Below, piece by piece: positions 39,089 to 48,618 of a stretch of DNA of 64,000 nt (its first letter is position 1; every line of letters begins with the position of its first letter). Position numbers and translations under genes: made by a program. The notes below the pieces were generated by a model that saw only the letters and a program-made list of their open reading frames with translations, was not told the origin of the DNA and ran no database searches. The stretch covers positions 62,001 through 126,000 of the forward strand of contig NZ_JAHDYS010000013.1 in assembly GCF_018531195.1 (NCBI RefSeq), given 5' to 3'. The stretch is from Pelotalea chapellei (GTDB lineage: Bacteria; Desulfobacterota; Desulfuromonadia; Geobacterales; Pseudopelobacteraceae).

Positions 39089-39889
39089 CTACTTCGAGAA
39101 GATCTCCTTTAAAAACACTTTCGTCTGAGCCCAGGAATCCAGATCCGCTTTCTTGTCATACGCCATGGGCAGTTTATATTTTGTAGCAAAAGCATCCGCA
39201 TCGGGATTAGTGAAACTGTGCAATACCCCCGGATATCCCACGAAACGGAAAGAAGCCCCGGCTTTGGTCATCTCTTCCGTAAAGGCAGCCACCTGTTCCG
39301 GTGGAATCATCTTGTCCGCATCACCGTTGAATACCAGCACTTTGGCCTTTACCATGCCCGGTTTGGCCGGGGAATCGGTCCCCAGGCTGCCGTGAAAGCT
39401 GACGACCCCTTTCAGGTCCGTTCCTTGCCGGGCCATGTGCAATACCACTCCGCCACCAAAACAGTAACCAATGGCGGCAACCCTCGCAGAATCGACTGTT
39501 GGTTGTTGCTTGATGAAATCAAGAGCGGCATTGAAGCGCGCCTCGCCGACCGCTTTGTTTTTCATTACCTCACTTGCGAATCTGCCTGCATCGTCGGGAT
39601 GCCGGGCTGTCTTGCCATCCCCGTACATATCAACGGCAAGCGCGACATACCCCAATTCAGCCAGCATTCGGGCCCGCTTGCGGGCATATTCGTTATGGCC
39701 CCACCACTCATGAACAACCAGCACGGCAGGCCGTTTCCCCTTCACGGCGGTGTCGTGCGCCAGATATCCTTTAAGCACCGTATCTCCGGCCTTGTAATCC
39801 ACCTCACGACCGGACACTTTTGCTGATGCGGATGTGGCTGCACATAATATGAGACACAGACAAAGCACCATCGATACACGCCTAATCAT
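39089..39889 (-). CDS. Exported dienelactone hydrolase family protein
   Basis: A 266-residue alpha/beta-hydrolase with a signal peptide (cleavage near ASA-KV). The family's catalytic residues are visible: Cys in IGYCFGGG, Asp in NGDADKMI and His in VLHSFTNP, with Glu in VVHEWWG. Dienelactone hydrolases open lactone rings in aromatic catabolism, but exported members act on unknown esters. AAGGAGG is 6 nt before ATG 39889. Monocistronic by spacing. Confidence 0.9.
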   Translation of the reverse strand: MIRRVSMVLCLCLILCAATSASAKVSGREVDYKAGDTVLKGYLAHDTAVKGKRPAVLVVHEWWGHNEYARKRARMLAELGYVALAVDMYGDGKTARHPDDAGRFASEVMKNKAVGEARFNAALDFIKQQPTVDSARVAAIGYCFGGGVVLHMARQGTDLKGVVSFHGSLGTDSPAKPGMVKAKVLVFNGDADKMIPPEQVAAFTEEMTKAGASFRFVGYPGVLHSFTNPDADAFATKYKLPMAYDKKADLDSWAQTKVFLKEIFSK

Positions 39890-40347
39890 AATGATCCTCC
39901 TTATTAGTGTTGAGATGGCAGAAACCAGCCTGATGCCAGTTCTGAGACAATGATATCACTCTTTATCAGCCATAGTACTGGTGGTGGTCCTTAAGGGGTT
40001 TGTACAAGCAGCTGTACAAATGAACTAACCACTTCAAACTTCTTTTCAGCTCCTACGTCATTTGCCTTAGTCGCACAATGGATTCCAACCGCTGCCCACA
40101 CCTACTCTGCATAATAAACGGATATTTACATTGATCAAATTGACAGGAGCTTCTATTCTATAATCGTCAGATCCAGCCACATGACCGAATTAGGCCAAAG
40201 AGTAAAAGAAATTGAGTAGACTGAGCAGAAATAATGCGGCACGATAAGCAAATTAAACCGGGCAAGAAGGCTGACATAGGAATAACAGAAGCTATGTGCT
40301 GTCGCACACCACTAGTCTGACAATGGCTGCCTCGCGAGGAAAATGAA
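39890..40347. other. 458-bp intergenic region, no gene seen
   Basis: Between the divergent hydrolase and hybrid-kinase genes. A TATAAT hexamer (40159-40164) and a TTGACA (40140-40145) are present, but only 13 bp apart, so they do not form a normal promoter. No coding frame, repeat or RNA structure stands out. Confidence 0.5.
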
Positions 40348-42969
40348 TTGATCTATTTTTCACTGCCGACAGTTCTGGCTGTTGCCGGGCTGATTTCCAT
40401 ACTGACTTTCTTGCTGCTATCGAGGGGCAAGCTCTTCAAGAAGAACACTGCAGACGCCTTTGCAGTTCTTCGAGACGAAAACCTCAAACTGCAGCTTGAA
40501 CTGAATAATCTAAAAACCAATGAAGAGGCCCTTGAAAAAAACAGGGATCTCTATCGTGCTCTTGCTGAATCCATTTCCGGCATTACCTGGGAATATGACA
40601 TTCCGGGCGACCGCTGGACATATGTCTCCCCACAGGCAAAGGATATTCTTGGCTATCTGCCTGAGGAATGGATCGATCTTGCCTGGTGGCTGGAGCGGTT
40701 GCATCCCAACGACCGTGAATGGGCACCTTCCTATTGCCGGCAGATGACCGCACGTGGCGAAAACCATGCTTTTTCGTACCGTTTTTTCGCAAAAGACGGC
40801 AGGACCGTCTGGCTGAACGACAACGTGAGCGTTGAGATGATCAATGGGCAACCTGCCATAATGCGCGGTATCATGCTGGATATAACCGAGCACAAACAGG
40901 TTGAGGAAAAACTCCATCAAAGCCGCAACATGCTGTCGCTCGTCCTGAATTCGGTGCCTCAATCCGTATTCTGGAAAGACACAAACTCTACCTACCTTGG
41001 CTGTAACCACATATTTGCCCAAAGAGCCGGATATTCCAATTCCGAAGATATCGTCGGCAAAACAGATTATGATCTTCCGTGGCGGCCAGAGGAGTCGGAT
41101 GCTTACCGTGCCGATGATCGCGAGGTCATGGAGCACAACAGACATAAGATCCATATAGAAGAAACCCAGAAACAATCCGACGGCACATGCATCTGGGTCG
41201 ACACCACCAAGGTTCCCCTGGTCGATCAATCCGGCGCGGTAAGCGGAGTGTTGGGTATCTATGAAGACATCACCGACCGAAAACGGGCTCAGGAGCGAGA
41301 AAAGTCACAACTTTCCATTCTGGAAAAAATTGCAACGAACTTACCGCTGAAAGATCTGCTCGAGGATCTGGTCCATTTTGTTGAGCAGGAAATTCGCGGT
41401 TCCTACTGCTCAGTGCTTCTGGCAAATGAAGCCGGCACTCATCTTCTACACGGCGCTGCTCCAAGTCTTCCGGACTTCTACAACGAAGCAGTGAATGGAC
41501 TTGAGATCAGGCAGGGCGCAGGTTCCTGCGGCACTGCTGCTTTCCTGAACAAAAGGGTGATTGTTGAGAAAATTGAAGGGCATCCTTTCTGGAAAGGATT
41601 TGATCCGGCGCAGAAAGCCGGGTTGCTGGCGTGCTGGTCCGAGCCGATTCTGGCCTCCGACAAGCAGCTTCTTGGAACCTTTGCCACATATCACAAAACA
41701 CCGCATACTCCAGGCCACGAGGAAATTGCTCTCATAGAATCAGCAGCACATCTGGCAAGTATTGCCATTGAACGAGTACGCGCCGAAGAAAAACATTCCG
41801 TTCTTCAGGAACAACTGCGACAGATGCAGAAGATTGAAGCGATCGGGCAATTAACAGGGGGAATCGCTCATGATTTCAACAATCTGCTGACGCCCATCTT
41901 TGTGTATGCCGGCATGATCAAAAAATCCTTTTCCGATGCTGATCCAAACATGAAAAAAATAGATGGTCTTATTTCTTCAGCCCACAAAGCCAAAGAGCTG
42001 ACCAAACAACTGTTATCCTTCAGCCGGAAACAGGTGTTATCCATGAGCTATCTCGATTTAAATGAAATAATCGTTTCGCTTCAAGACCTGATGAGAAGCA
42101 CCATCCGTGAAAACATCGAGATCGACCTGCAATTATCACCGACCCCCTCGCATATCCTGGCGGACCAGGGACAAATCGAACAGATTCTGGTAAATCTGGC
42201 GGTAAACGCTCAGGACGCAATTACGGGAAACGGGAAGATATCCCTGCAGACAAAACAAGTCATTATTGGTGATGAATATGCAAAGCTGCATCCCGGCATG
42301 AAATCGGGGGCACAGGTCATGCTTACCTTTTCAGACAATGGCTGTGGCATGAACAATGAGATTCTGAGCCACATCTTTGAACCTTTTTTCACCACCAAAC
42401 CGGTCGGACATGGCACAGGATTGGGGCTTGCAACTGTCTATGGCATCGTAAAACAGCATGACGGCTATCTCCAGGTACAAAGCAGTGTGGGGGAAGGCAC
42501 CACATTCACGATCTATCTTCCAGAGAATAAAGGGGAAACTCTTCAGATCTCTCCCCCCGGACCGGCCGTCCCGCAACAATCGCGAAAGATGGATAAGAAA
42601 ACGCTTATGATCGTTGAGGACAACTGGATGGTTCGAGAAATGATTCTCAGCATGCTTGAACCGGATCAGTACAAGGTCCTGTGCGCTGATAGCCCCCTGA
42701 TGGCACAAACTATTGCAGATTCCTATGAAGGCCTCATCGATCTCCTGGTGACTGACGTGATCATGCCCGAGATGAGCGGTCCGGAGCTGTACAAGCTGCT
42801 AACGGAGAAACGCCCCGAACTGCCGGTTCTGTTTATTTCCGGCTACACCTATGATATGACGCTTCATGATGGCAAGCAGGACAACGATGTCAACTTTCTG
42901 CCTAAACCCTTCACTACCGAACAATTTCTGTCGAGTATTCAATCAGTGATCCGCGGTAATGACATATAG
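40348..42969 (+). CDS. Membrane-anchored hybrid histidine kinase (PAS-PAS-GAF-HK-REC)
   Basis: An 873-residue sensor kinase. One N-terminal membrane helix (about 5-25), PAS1 (65-185), PAS2 (195-312), GAF (325-478), HisKA with His about 508 in TGGIAHDFNNLL, HATPase (about 605-735; VNLAVNAQDAI, FSDNGCGMN, GTGLGLATVYG), and a receiver domain from about 755 with DVIMPEMSG as acceptor site. It starts at TTG 40348 with GAGGA at 7 nt; an ATG at 40343 is out of frame. A sigma-54 response regulator follows in the same frame after a single TAG, so the two form a phosphorelay pair. Confidence 0.9.
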   Translation: MIYFSLPTVLAVAGLISILTFLLLSRGKLFKKNTADAFAVLRDENLKLQLELNNLKTNEEALEKNRDLYRALAESISGITWEYDIPGDRWTYVSPQAKDILGYLPEEWIDLAWWLERLHPNDREWAPSYCRQMTARGENHAFSYRFFAKDGRTVWLNDNVSVEMINGQPAIMRGIMLDITEHKQVEEKLHQSRNMLSLVLNSVPQSVFWKDTNSTYLGCNHIFAQRAGYSNSEDIVGKTDYDLPWRPEESDAYRADDREVMEHNRHKIHIEETQKQSDGTCIWVDTTKVPLVDQSGAVSGVLGIYEDITDRKRAQEREKSQLSILEKIATNLPLKDLLEDLVHFVEQEIRGSYCSVLLANEAGTHLLHGAAPSLPDFYNEAVNGLEIRQGAGSCGTAAFLNKRVIVEKIEGHPFWKGFDPAQKAGLLACWSEPILASDKQLLGTFATYHKTPHTPGHEEIALIESAAHLASIAIERVRAEEKHSVLQEQLRQMQKIEAIGQLTGGIAHDFNNLLTPIFVYAGMIKKSFSDADPNMKKIDGLISSAHKAKELTKQLLSFSRKQVLSMSYLDLNEIIVSLQDLMRSTIRENIEIDLQLSPTPSHILADQGQIEQILVNLAVNAQDAITGNGKISLQTKQVIIGDEYAKLHPGMKSGAQVMLTFSDNGCGMNNEILSHIFEPFFTTKPVGHGTGLGLATVYGIVKQHDGYLQVQSSVGEGTTFTIYLPENKGETLQISPPGPAVPQQSRKMDKKTLMIVEDNWMVREMILSMLEPDQYKVLCADSPLMAQTIADSYEGLIDLLVTDVIMPEMSGPELYKLLTEKRPELPVLFISGYTYDMTLHDGKQDNDVNFLPKPFTTEQFLSSIQSVIRGNDI

Positions 42970-42990
42970 TTCCATTCCCCGGGGGGCGAT

Positions 42991-44394
42991 ATCTTTAGTG
43001 CAACCATACTCATAGTCGATGACGATGAAGCAATCCTGGAAAGTTTTTCCCTCTTCTTTGAAGACTGCGGTTATCGGGTTATCGGGGCAGTCAACGGACA
43101 GGCAGGACTGGCAAGCTTTCAAAAGCATCGTCCTGATCTTATTTTTACTGATCTGCTGATGCCGCAGATGGACGGACTGGAATTCATGCGGCGGGTCAAG
43201 GAACTGAGCCCTGAGACACCAGTAGTGTTCATCTCGGGAATCAATGTCGTTGCTGACGCTATTAAAGCCGTACAAGCAGGAGCCTGGGATTTCATTACCA
43301 AGCCTGTTTTAAATCTGACAGAACTGGAACTCATTGCCAAAAGGGCTCTCGAGACGGTTGAACTGCGCCATGAAGTATCGGCTCTTCGCCAGCAGGTACT
43401 GGACGGGCATCTGCAGAATAAAGAGGTCTTTGCCGCGATCGTCACCCAAGATGAAAGCATGTTGCGCATTTTTCGATACATTGAAGCAATCGCCCCCACC
43501 AGTCAGCCGGTTTTGATCGCCGGCCCCACCGGCACCGGCAAGGAGCTGCTTGCACAATCCGTTCACACGGCCAGTCGGCGCACCGGCAAGCTTGTGGCTG
43601 TCAATCTGGGGGGGCTGGACGATCAGATTTTTTCCGATACTCTTTTTGGCCATCTCAAGGGAGCTTTTACCGGAGCCGATCGGGTCAGGGAAGGAGTCAT
43701 CGCCCAGGCTGCCGGCGGCACCCTTTTTCTCGATGAAATCGGGGAATTGACCGAATCCTCACAAATCAAACTCCTTAGACTGTTGCAGGAACAGGAATAT
43801 TATCCCCTCGGCTCCGATCGCCCCAGCAAAACCACCGCGCGCATCATTGCCGCAACCAACCGTGATCTGCATGCATTGGTCGACGAAGGCCGTTTCCGCC
43901 AGGACCTGTTCTACCGCCTCTGTACCCACCAGGTCAACGTCCCGCCACTGCAAGCACGCAAGGGAGATATCCCGCTGTTACTCGAGCTTTTTGTAACAGA
44001 GGCAGCCATAGCGCTGCACAAGGATGTCCCAGCCATTTCCTCAGGATTGCCATCTTATCTCGCAACATATAATTTTCCCGGCAATGTACGCGAGCTGAAG
44101 GCACTGGTTTATGACGCTGTTGCACGCCACAGCCGCGGCCTCCTTGCCAAGGAATATTTCATCCAGGCCATGGATGGACGACGGCCGCACAACAGTGCAA
44201 CACCTGCATTTGAGATTTCTCCTCAGATTCCCGGGGACCGGCTGCCAACCCTGAAGGAAGCAGAGGCCAGCCTGATCCGGCAAGCCCTGGAGCTTGCCAA
44301 CGGAAATCAGGGCGTTGCCGCTCGACACCTGGGGATTACCCGCCAGGGGCTCAACAAGATTTTGAACCGCAAAAAAAGACTCTCCGAAAGCTGA
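42991..44394 (+). CDS. Sigma-54-dependent response regulator (NtrC family), start codon abnormal
   Basis: REC domain (ILIVDDDEAILES; acceptor Asp in TDLLMPQMDG; FITKPV), central AAA+ domain (GPTGTGKELLAQSVH, GAFTGAD for sigma-54 contact, GGTLFLDEIGEL) and a C-terminal Fis-type helix-turn-helix (ARHLGITRQGLNKIL). The frame has no ATG, GTG or TTG between the TAG of the upstream kinase (42967) and ATG 43159, which would cut away the first half of REC. Either ATC 42991 or a nearby codon starts translation, or one G is missing from the six-G run at 42981-42986. In the second case ATG 42959, overlapping the kinase stop, becomes the start. Function as a partner of the hybrid kinase is likely. Confidence 0.82.
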   Translation: MFSATILIVDDDEAILESFSLFFEDCGYRVIGAVNGQAGLASFQKHRPDLIFTDLLMPQMDGLEFMRRVKELSPETPVVFISGINVVADAIKAVQAGAWDFITKPVLNLTELELIAKRALETVELRHEVSALRQQVLDGHLQNKEVFAAIVTQDESMLRIFRYIEAIAPTSQPVLIAGPTGTGKELLAQSVHTASRRTGKLVAVNLGGLDDQIFSDTLFGHLKGAFTGADRVREGVIAQAAGGTLFLDEIGELTESSQIKLLRLLQEQEYYPLGSDRPSKTTARIIAATNRDLHALVDEGRFRQDLFYRLCTHQVNVPPLQARKGDIPLLLELFVTEAAIALHKDVPAISSGLPSYLATYNFPGNVRELKALVYDAVARHSRGLLAKEYFIQAMDGRRPHNSATPAFEISPQIPGDRLPTLKEAEASLIRQALELANGNQGVAARHLGITRQGLNKILNRKKRLSES

Positions 44395-44824
44395 TTCCCA
44401 CCCTGTCAACATCGTTGCTCAGCAACAACGTTGCACATCGCAATAGCCTGAAATCACACTCATTCCTTTCAAGAGCCGCCAAAGCAGCAACATAGTTTAC
44501 AAGTCTCCTGATACAGCCGCTGACTCAACTTCTTGTTTTAATGAGAAACGCGGAGTGCTATAACCATGGCATCTTACGTGCTAGGAAAAAGTAACATGTA
44601 ACATCTAAACCCCCTCCCTGACCCTAACCCTCCTGGGGAGGGAACACACTCCTCCCCCAAGCGGACCCACAGGGCCTAAAGGGGGAGGTTGGGAGGGGGG
44701 AAGCCCTGCTGCTAAAAAACAAGCGTTACAGGCACCAGCCACCCTGCAGCTGCATCCCAGACTCGGATTTGAACCTAACATCTGCCTCTAAAACAGAATC
44801 TGATTCTGTTTACAGTGACCAACT
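44395..44824. repeat. Intergenic region with dispersed repeat, copy 2
   Basis: Bases 44626-44700 hold CCCTCC/GGGAGG-rich inverted blocks, including 44662-44686, related at 21 of 25 bases to 29461-29485. A short tRNA T-arm-like string on the minus strand near 44765-44775 does not fold into a tRNA. No coding frame is supported in this 430-bp gap. Confidence 0.5.
44791..44811. promoter_or_regulatory. Perfect inverted repeat just before the Cache kinase gene
   Basis: AAACAGAAT-CTG-ATTCTGTTT, 9-bp arms with a 3-nt spacer, ends 13 nt before the start codon at 44825. Its position suits an operator or a translation-blocking hairpin for the five-gene signalling operon. Confidence 0.45.
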
Positions 44825-47347
44825 ATGCGAACGACTACAAAACTGATTGCGTCAAATTGCTTGATTACGCTCTTGATGATCGTGGTTTTTGCCATGTTCT
44901 CACTCAACCGCTTTTATGCGGAAGATCTGCATCAAGAGCATAAAAACCTCGAAAAATGCATCATGACATTCTGGGAGTTTTACAAGTACAAAGGCACAGA
45001 ATTCAAGTCAGTTGGCGGGCAATTACTGATTGGTGATCATGTTGTTAATGCCAATTTTGAAGTACCCGACAAAATACAAAAAATTTTCGGCGGAGTAGCA
45101 ACCGTTTTTATGGGCGATATACGGGTATCGACCAATGTCATGGATGACGAGGGAAAGCGTGCCGTTGGCACACGTCTCATCGGTCCGGCATATTCCGCAG
45201 TTTTTGGAGAAGGCAGGCCGTATCGTGGGGAAGCCATTATTCTCGGCCATCCCTATCTGACTGCATATGATCCGATCAAGGACCACAGCGGCAAGGTCAT
45301 TGGAGCCTTGTTCGTCGGGGTAAAGAAGGTTTCTTTCCAGGAAAAGTTCGATCAAATCAAGACACCGATCATGATCATGCTGGCTGTATTGCTGATCAGT
45401 TTCGCGATTGCCACTTTCCTGTTGCTAAAACTTACCCGAAGAATCGAACGGACCGAGGCCAATAGTCTCAACTTCCTCAAAACCTTGATGGAAACCATTC
45501 CCAGTCCCATTTTTTACAAGGATGCGAAAGGCAGGTACCTCGGTTTTAACAAAGCATACGAAGAATATGTGGGAATGCGACAGGAACAGCTGATCGGCAA
45601 AACCTGTTTCGATCTGTGGCCCCGGGATCTTGCCGAACGGTATCATCAACAAGACCAGACACTCTTCGAAAATCAGGGAATCCAGAAATACGAAGGCTCC
45701 ATGGTATCTGCCGACGGTGCCCGCCACGATGTCATTTTCTACAAGGCACCCTTTCACTCCCAACAGGGTGCGGTTGAGGGGTTGGTCGGGGTCATTCTGG
45801 ATATTACCGAGCGCAAGGCTGCTGAAGAAGAAATTAAAAATGCATATCAGCAGCTGAACGATATCATTGAATTTCTTCCCGACGCCACGTTTGTCGTTGA
45901 TAAGGACAAGCGTGTCATCGCCTGGAACCTGGCAATCGAAAAAATGACCGGAGTCGGCAAGGATGAAGTAATGGGAAAAGGGGATTATGCCTATGCCGAA
46001 CCGTTCTATGGCGAGCGGCGTCCCATCCTGATCGATCTGATTGATGCAGACCTCGAAAAAATAAACGCGGACGAACTGTATCCCTATATCAAGAAGGTCG
46101 GCCGAACCCTCTTTACGGAAACCTGCATTCCGTCGGTTAACGGTCGAGAAAGCCGGTATATCTGGGGAACCGCAGCACCGCTATTCGACAAGTTGGGCAA
46201 CAGGGTTGGCGGCATAGAATCCATGCGCGACATTACCGAATACAAGCGTGTCGAGGATGAATTACGCTTCAGAAACCTCCTGTTATCGACCCAACTGAAC
46301 TCGTCGATTGATGGAATCCTTGCTGTTGACCAACACTTCAAAATCATTTCCTACAACAAAAGATTCCTGGAATTAACTCATATTCCCCCGTCCCTGCTGG
46401 AAACAGGCTTACACGGACCGGTTATTAACGCTGTTGCAGAGCTGGCGGAAGACCCTCAAGGTTTTCAGATAAAAGTGTCCTCTATTTACGAGAATCAGGA
46501 CACCTCCAGTAGAGACGAGATTGCGTTCAAGGGGGGAGTGATCATCGACCGCTATTCAGCTTCAATGGTTGATGAAGATGGAAAATATTACGGAAGAATC
46601 TGGTACTTCCGGGACATTACCGATCAAAAACATGCCGAAGAGGTACGGTTACGGCTTGAGGCCCAGCGTCATCATTCCAGGATGATGGAGACATTTGTCA
46701 CTCAGCTGGGGCATGACCTGAAAACTCCGATTACCCCGCTGTTTGCACTGATACCTCTTATCAAAGAAAAGATTGTGGATCCGGATTTGAAACGGATGGT
46801 TGAAATCTGCGGCAAGAGCATTGCGGCAATCAATGAACTGACAGAAAAAGCACTTAAACTCGTCAAACTGTCTATCTCAACCACGGGATTGCTCGAATAT
46901 ATCAAGCTGGCTGGCATAGTTGAAGCGAGCATTCATAGCAACAGGGACATTCTCGACCAGAAAAAAATCAGGTGTGAAAATGACATTGAGCCTGAACTTG
47001 TGGTGGTGGCTGTTGCCGATCAGCTCATCGAACTGTTTAACAATCTGATTACCAATGCCGTCCATCACTCACAAACCGGGGAGGTGGTTCAGATTGGAGC
47101 CAGACAGACCGGTAACACCATAACCATAGCAGTGCGCGACAATGGAATTGGAGTTGATCCCGCCGATCTGGAAAACATCTTCGATGAATTTTTCAAAGTG
47201 GATCGATCTCGACATGATCTCGATTCTCCAGGGCTTGGCCTTTCAATCTGCAGGAGGATCATTGCCAACCACCATGGCACCATTTGGGCAGAGAGCGAGG
47301 GCAAAGGATTTGGAATGACAGTCTTTTTTACCTTGCCCCTGCAATAA
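44825..47347 (+). CDS. Cache-type membrane sensor histidine kinase with three PAS domains
   Basis: An 840-residue kinase. TM1 (about 8-28), periplasmic single-Cache domain (about 35-178; VSTNVMDDEGKRAVGTRLIG, YLTAYDPIKDHSGKVIGALF), TM2 (182-202), PAS1 (215-340), PAS2 (345-480), PAS3 (490-610), HisKA with the acceptor His in QLGHDLKTPITP, and a full HATPase domain (NNLITNAVHH, VRDNGIGVD, GLGLSICRR). The Cache domain is strikingly like that of the kinase at 53.4-55.1 kb. No clear ribosome site; a hairpin-forming repeat lies just upstream. First of five tightly spaced signalling genes. Confidence 0.9.
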   Translation: MRTTTKLIASNCLITLLMIVVFAMFSLNRFYAEDLHQEHKNLEKCIMTFWEFYKYKGTEFKSVGGQLLIGDHVVNANFEVPDKIQKIFGGVATVFMGDIRVSTNVMDDEGKRAVGTRLIGPAYSAVFGEGRPYRGEAIILGHPYLTAYDPIKDHSGKVIGALFVGVKKVSFQEKFDQIKTPIMIMLAVLLISFAIATFLLLKLTRRIERTEANSLNFLKTLMETIPSPIFYKDAKGRYLGFNKAYEEYVGMRQEQLIGKTCFDLWPRDLAERYHQQDQTLFENQGIQKYEGSMVSADGARHDVIFYKAPFHSQQGAVEGLVGVILDITERKAAEEEIKNAYQQLNDIIEFLPDATFVVDKDKRVIAWNLAIEKMTGVGKDEVMGKGDYAYAEPFYGERRPILIDLIDADLEKINADELYPYIKKVGRTLFTETCIPSVNGRESRYIWGTAAPLFDKLGNRVGGIESMRDITEYKRVEDELRFRNLLLSTQLNSSIDGILAVDQHFKIISYNKRFLELTHIPPSLLETGLHGPVINAVAELAEDPQGFQIKVSSIYENQDTSSRDEIAFKGGVIIDRYSASMVDEDGKYYGRIWYFRDITDQKHAEEVRLRLEAQRHHSRMMETFVTQLGHDLKTPITPLFALIPLIKEKIVDPDLKRMVEICGKSIAAINELTEKALKLVKLSISTTGLLEYIKLAGIVEASIHSNRDILDQKKIRCENDIEPELVVVAVADQLIELFNNLITNAVHHSQTGEVVQIGARQTGNTITIAVRDNGIGVDPADLENIFDEFFKVDRSRHDLDSPGLGLSICRRIIANHHGTIWAESEGKGFGMTVFFTLPLQ

Positions 47348-47389
47348 TATCAATTTAAGGCGAACTTACACATGAGGAGCATGAAAACC

Positions 47390-47782
47390 ATGGGCACTAA
47401 AGTGATGATTGTCGATGACAACGAATTCATCAGGGAATCGGTCGATATTCTTTTCAAGTTCGAAGGCATTCAGGCAGTTGCCGCGGATGGTGGCGAGGAA
47501 TGCCTGAGGCATCTGGAAAATGGATTCCGCGGAATCATTCTGATGGATGTGATGATGCCCGGCATGGATGGATGGGACACCATCCGGGAAATTGTGAAGC
47601 GCGGCGTATATGACGGAAACATCATCGTCATGCTGACAGCCAAGGGTGAACCGGACTGCAAGATGGAAGGCATCCAGGAATATGTTACCGACTACGTCAC
47701 GAAACCCTTTGATCCGATGAAGCTGATTGAGAGGGTAAACAGTCTTGCATTGTTCCGGAAAGGGATGAAGTTGGCACAATGA
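47390..47782 (+). CDS. Single-domain response regulator (REC)
   Basis: A 130-residue stand-alone receiver: KVMIVDDNEFIRES with the acidic pair, acceptor Asp in ILMDVMMPGMDG, Thr in MLTAKG and Lys in VTKPFDP. It has no output domain, so it is likely a phosphate carrier or protein-interaction regulator for the preceding kinase. ATG 47390 has GAGGAG 10 nt upstream (ATGs at 47372 and 47381 are alternatives). The stop overlaps the next start (ATGA). Confidence 0.88.
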   Translation: MGTKVMIVDDNEFIRESVDILFKFEGIQAVAADGGEECLRHLENGFRGIILMDVMMPGMDGWDTIREIVKRGVYDGNIIVMLTAKGEPDCKMEGIQEYVTDYVTKPFDPMKLIERVNSLALFRKGMKLAQ

Positions 47783-48618
47783 ACCGCACTATCGGAATGG
47801 CACCGCAGCGCCAGGAACAATTATTTCAGATCTCAGACTTCCTGCCTGACGCCACATGGGCGATAGACACGAGCGGAACCGTCATTGCGTGGAACAAGGC
47901 TGCCGAGGAATTGACCGGAGTAAAATCAGAGGACATGGTCGGGAAAGGGAATTTCGAATATTCCCTCCCCTTCTACGGCGCACGCCGCCCCATGTTGATA
48001 GACCTTTCCATCGCATCCGACCAGGAGCAGGAGGAAGGCTACGAATACTTCAGCCGCACGAACGATGTTGTCGAGGCCACGATGTTCGTCACGCACCTTC
48101 CGGTTGGAGGGCTGTTCCTCTGGGCCAAAGCCCGCAATCTTGTGGATGATTCGGGCGCTATTACCGGCGCAATCGAAACGGTACGCGACTTAACAGAGAT
48201 AAAACATCGGCAGGAGATCACGATCCAGATGGAAAAAACCAGGGTGACCGGTGGATTGGCCGCCGGAGTAGCGCACCACATCAATAACCCGCTCGGCGTC
48301 ATCATGCAGAATATTCAGAACATTGAGCGACGGATCTCGGGAAGCCTGACGGCAAACGATCGAGTCGCTGCCGAAACAGGTCTGGATTTTGAAAAGATGC
48401 AGCACTACCTGAAACAGCGCGGCATTTTTGAACTACTGGAGATGATTTCAGCAGCAGGGATGCGTGTCACGGACATTATCACCAGACTGACTGATACTCA
48501 CGCCACCTTCCATACCGGAGCAGATCACGCCTCCAGGCATGAAGACAAAACCACCTTAAATAAACCTTTCACTAACAAGGATCGGCATGAATCGTCCCAT
48601 ATCAATATTGCTGGTTGA
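47779..48618 (+). CDS. PAS-DHp protein lacking an ATPase domain
   Basis: A 279-residue protein. Its PAS domain (about 15-140) closely matches PAS2 of the upstream kinase (FLPDATWAIDTSGTVIAWNK; PFYGARRPMLIDL). A dimerisation/phospho-acceptor helix contains GVAHHINNPLGVIMQNIQN. The protein ends without any N, G1 or G2 box, so it cannot bind ATP as a kinase. His-His replaces the usual His-Glu. It may be phosphorylated in trans, act as a phosphotransfer protein, or be a truncated kinase. No frameshift leading into a HATPase remnant is visible; the next gene starts 32 nt before this one ends. Confidence 0.8.
   Translation: MNRTIGMAPQRQEQLFQISDFLPDATWAIDTSGTVIAWNKAAEELTGVKSEDMVGKGNFEYSLPFYGARRPMLIDLSIASDQEQEEGYEYFSRTNDVVEATMFVTHLPVGGLFLWAKARNLVDDSGAITGAIETVRDLTEIKHRQEITIQMEKTRVTGGLAAGVAHHINNPLGVIMQNIQNIERRISGSLTANDRVAAETGLDFEKMQHYLKQRGIFELLEMISAAGMRVTDIITRLTDTHATFHTGADHASRHEDKTTLNKPFTNKDRHESSHINIAG

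Noticed and set aside
40140-40164. TTGACA and TATAAT upstream of the hybrid kinase as a strong promoter
   Set aside because: The spacer is only 13 bp, too short for a sigma-70 promoter.
44735-44790. tRNA-like T-arm (GGTTCAAATCC on the minus strand)
   Set aside because: The flanking stem does not pair, and no anticodon arm or acceptor stem can be drawn.
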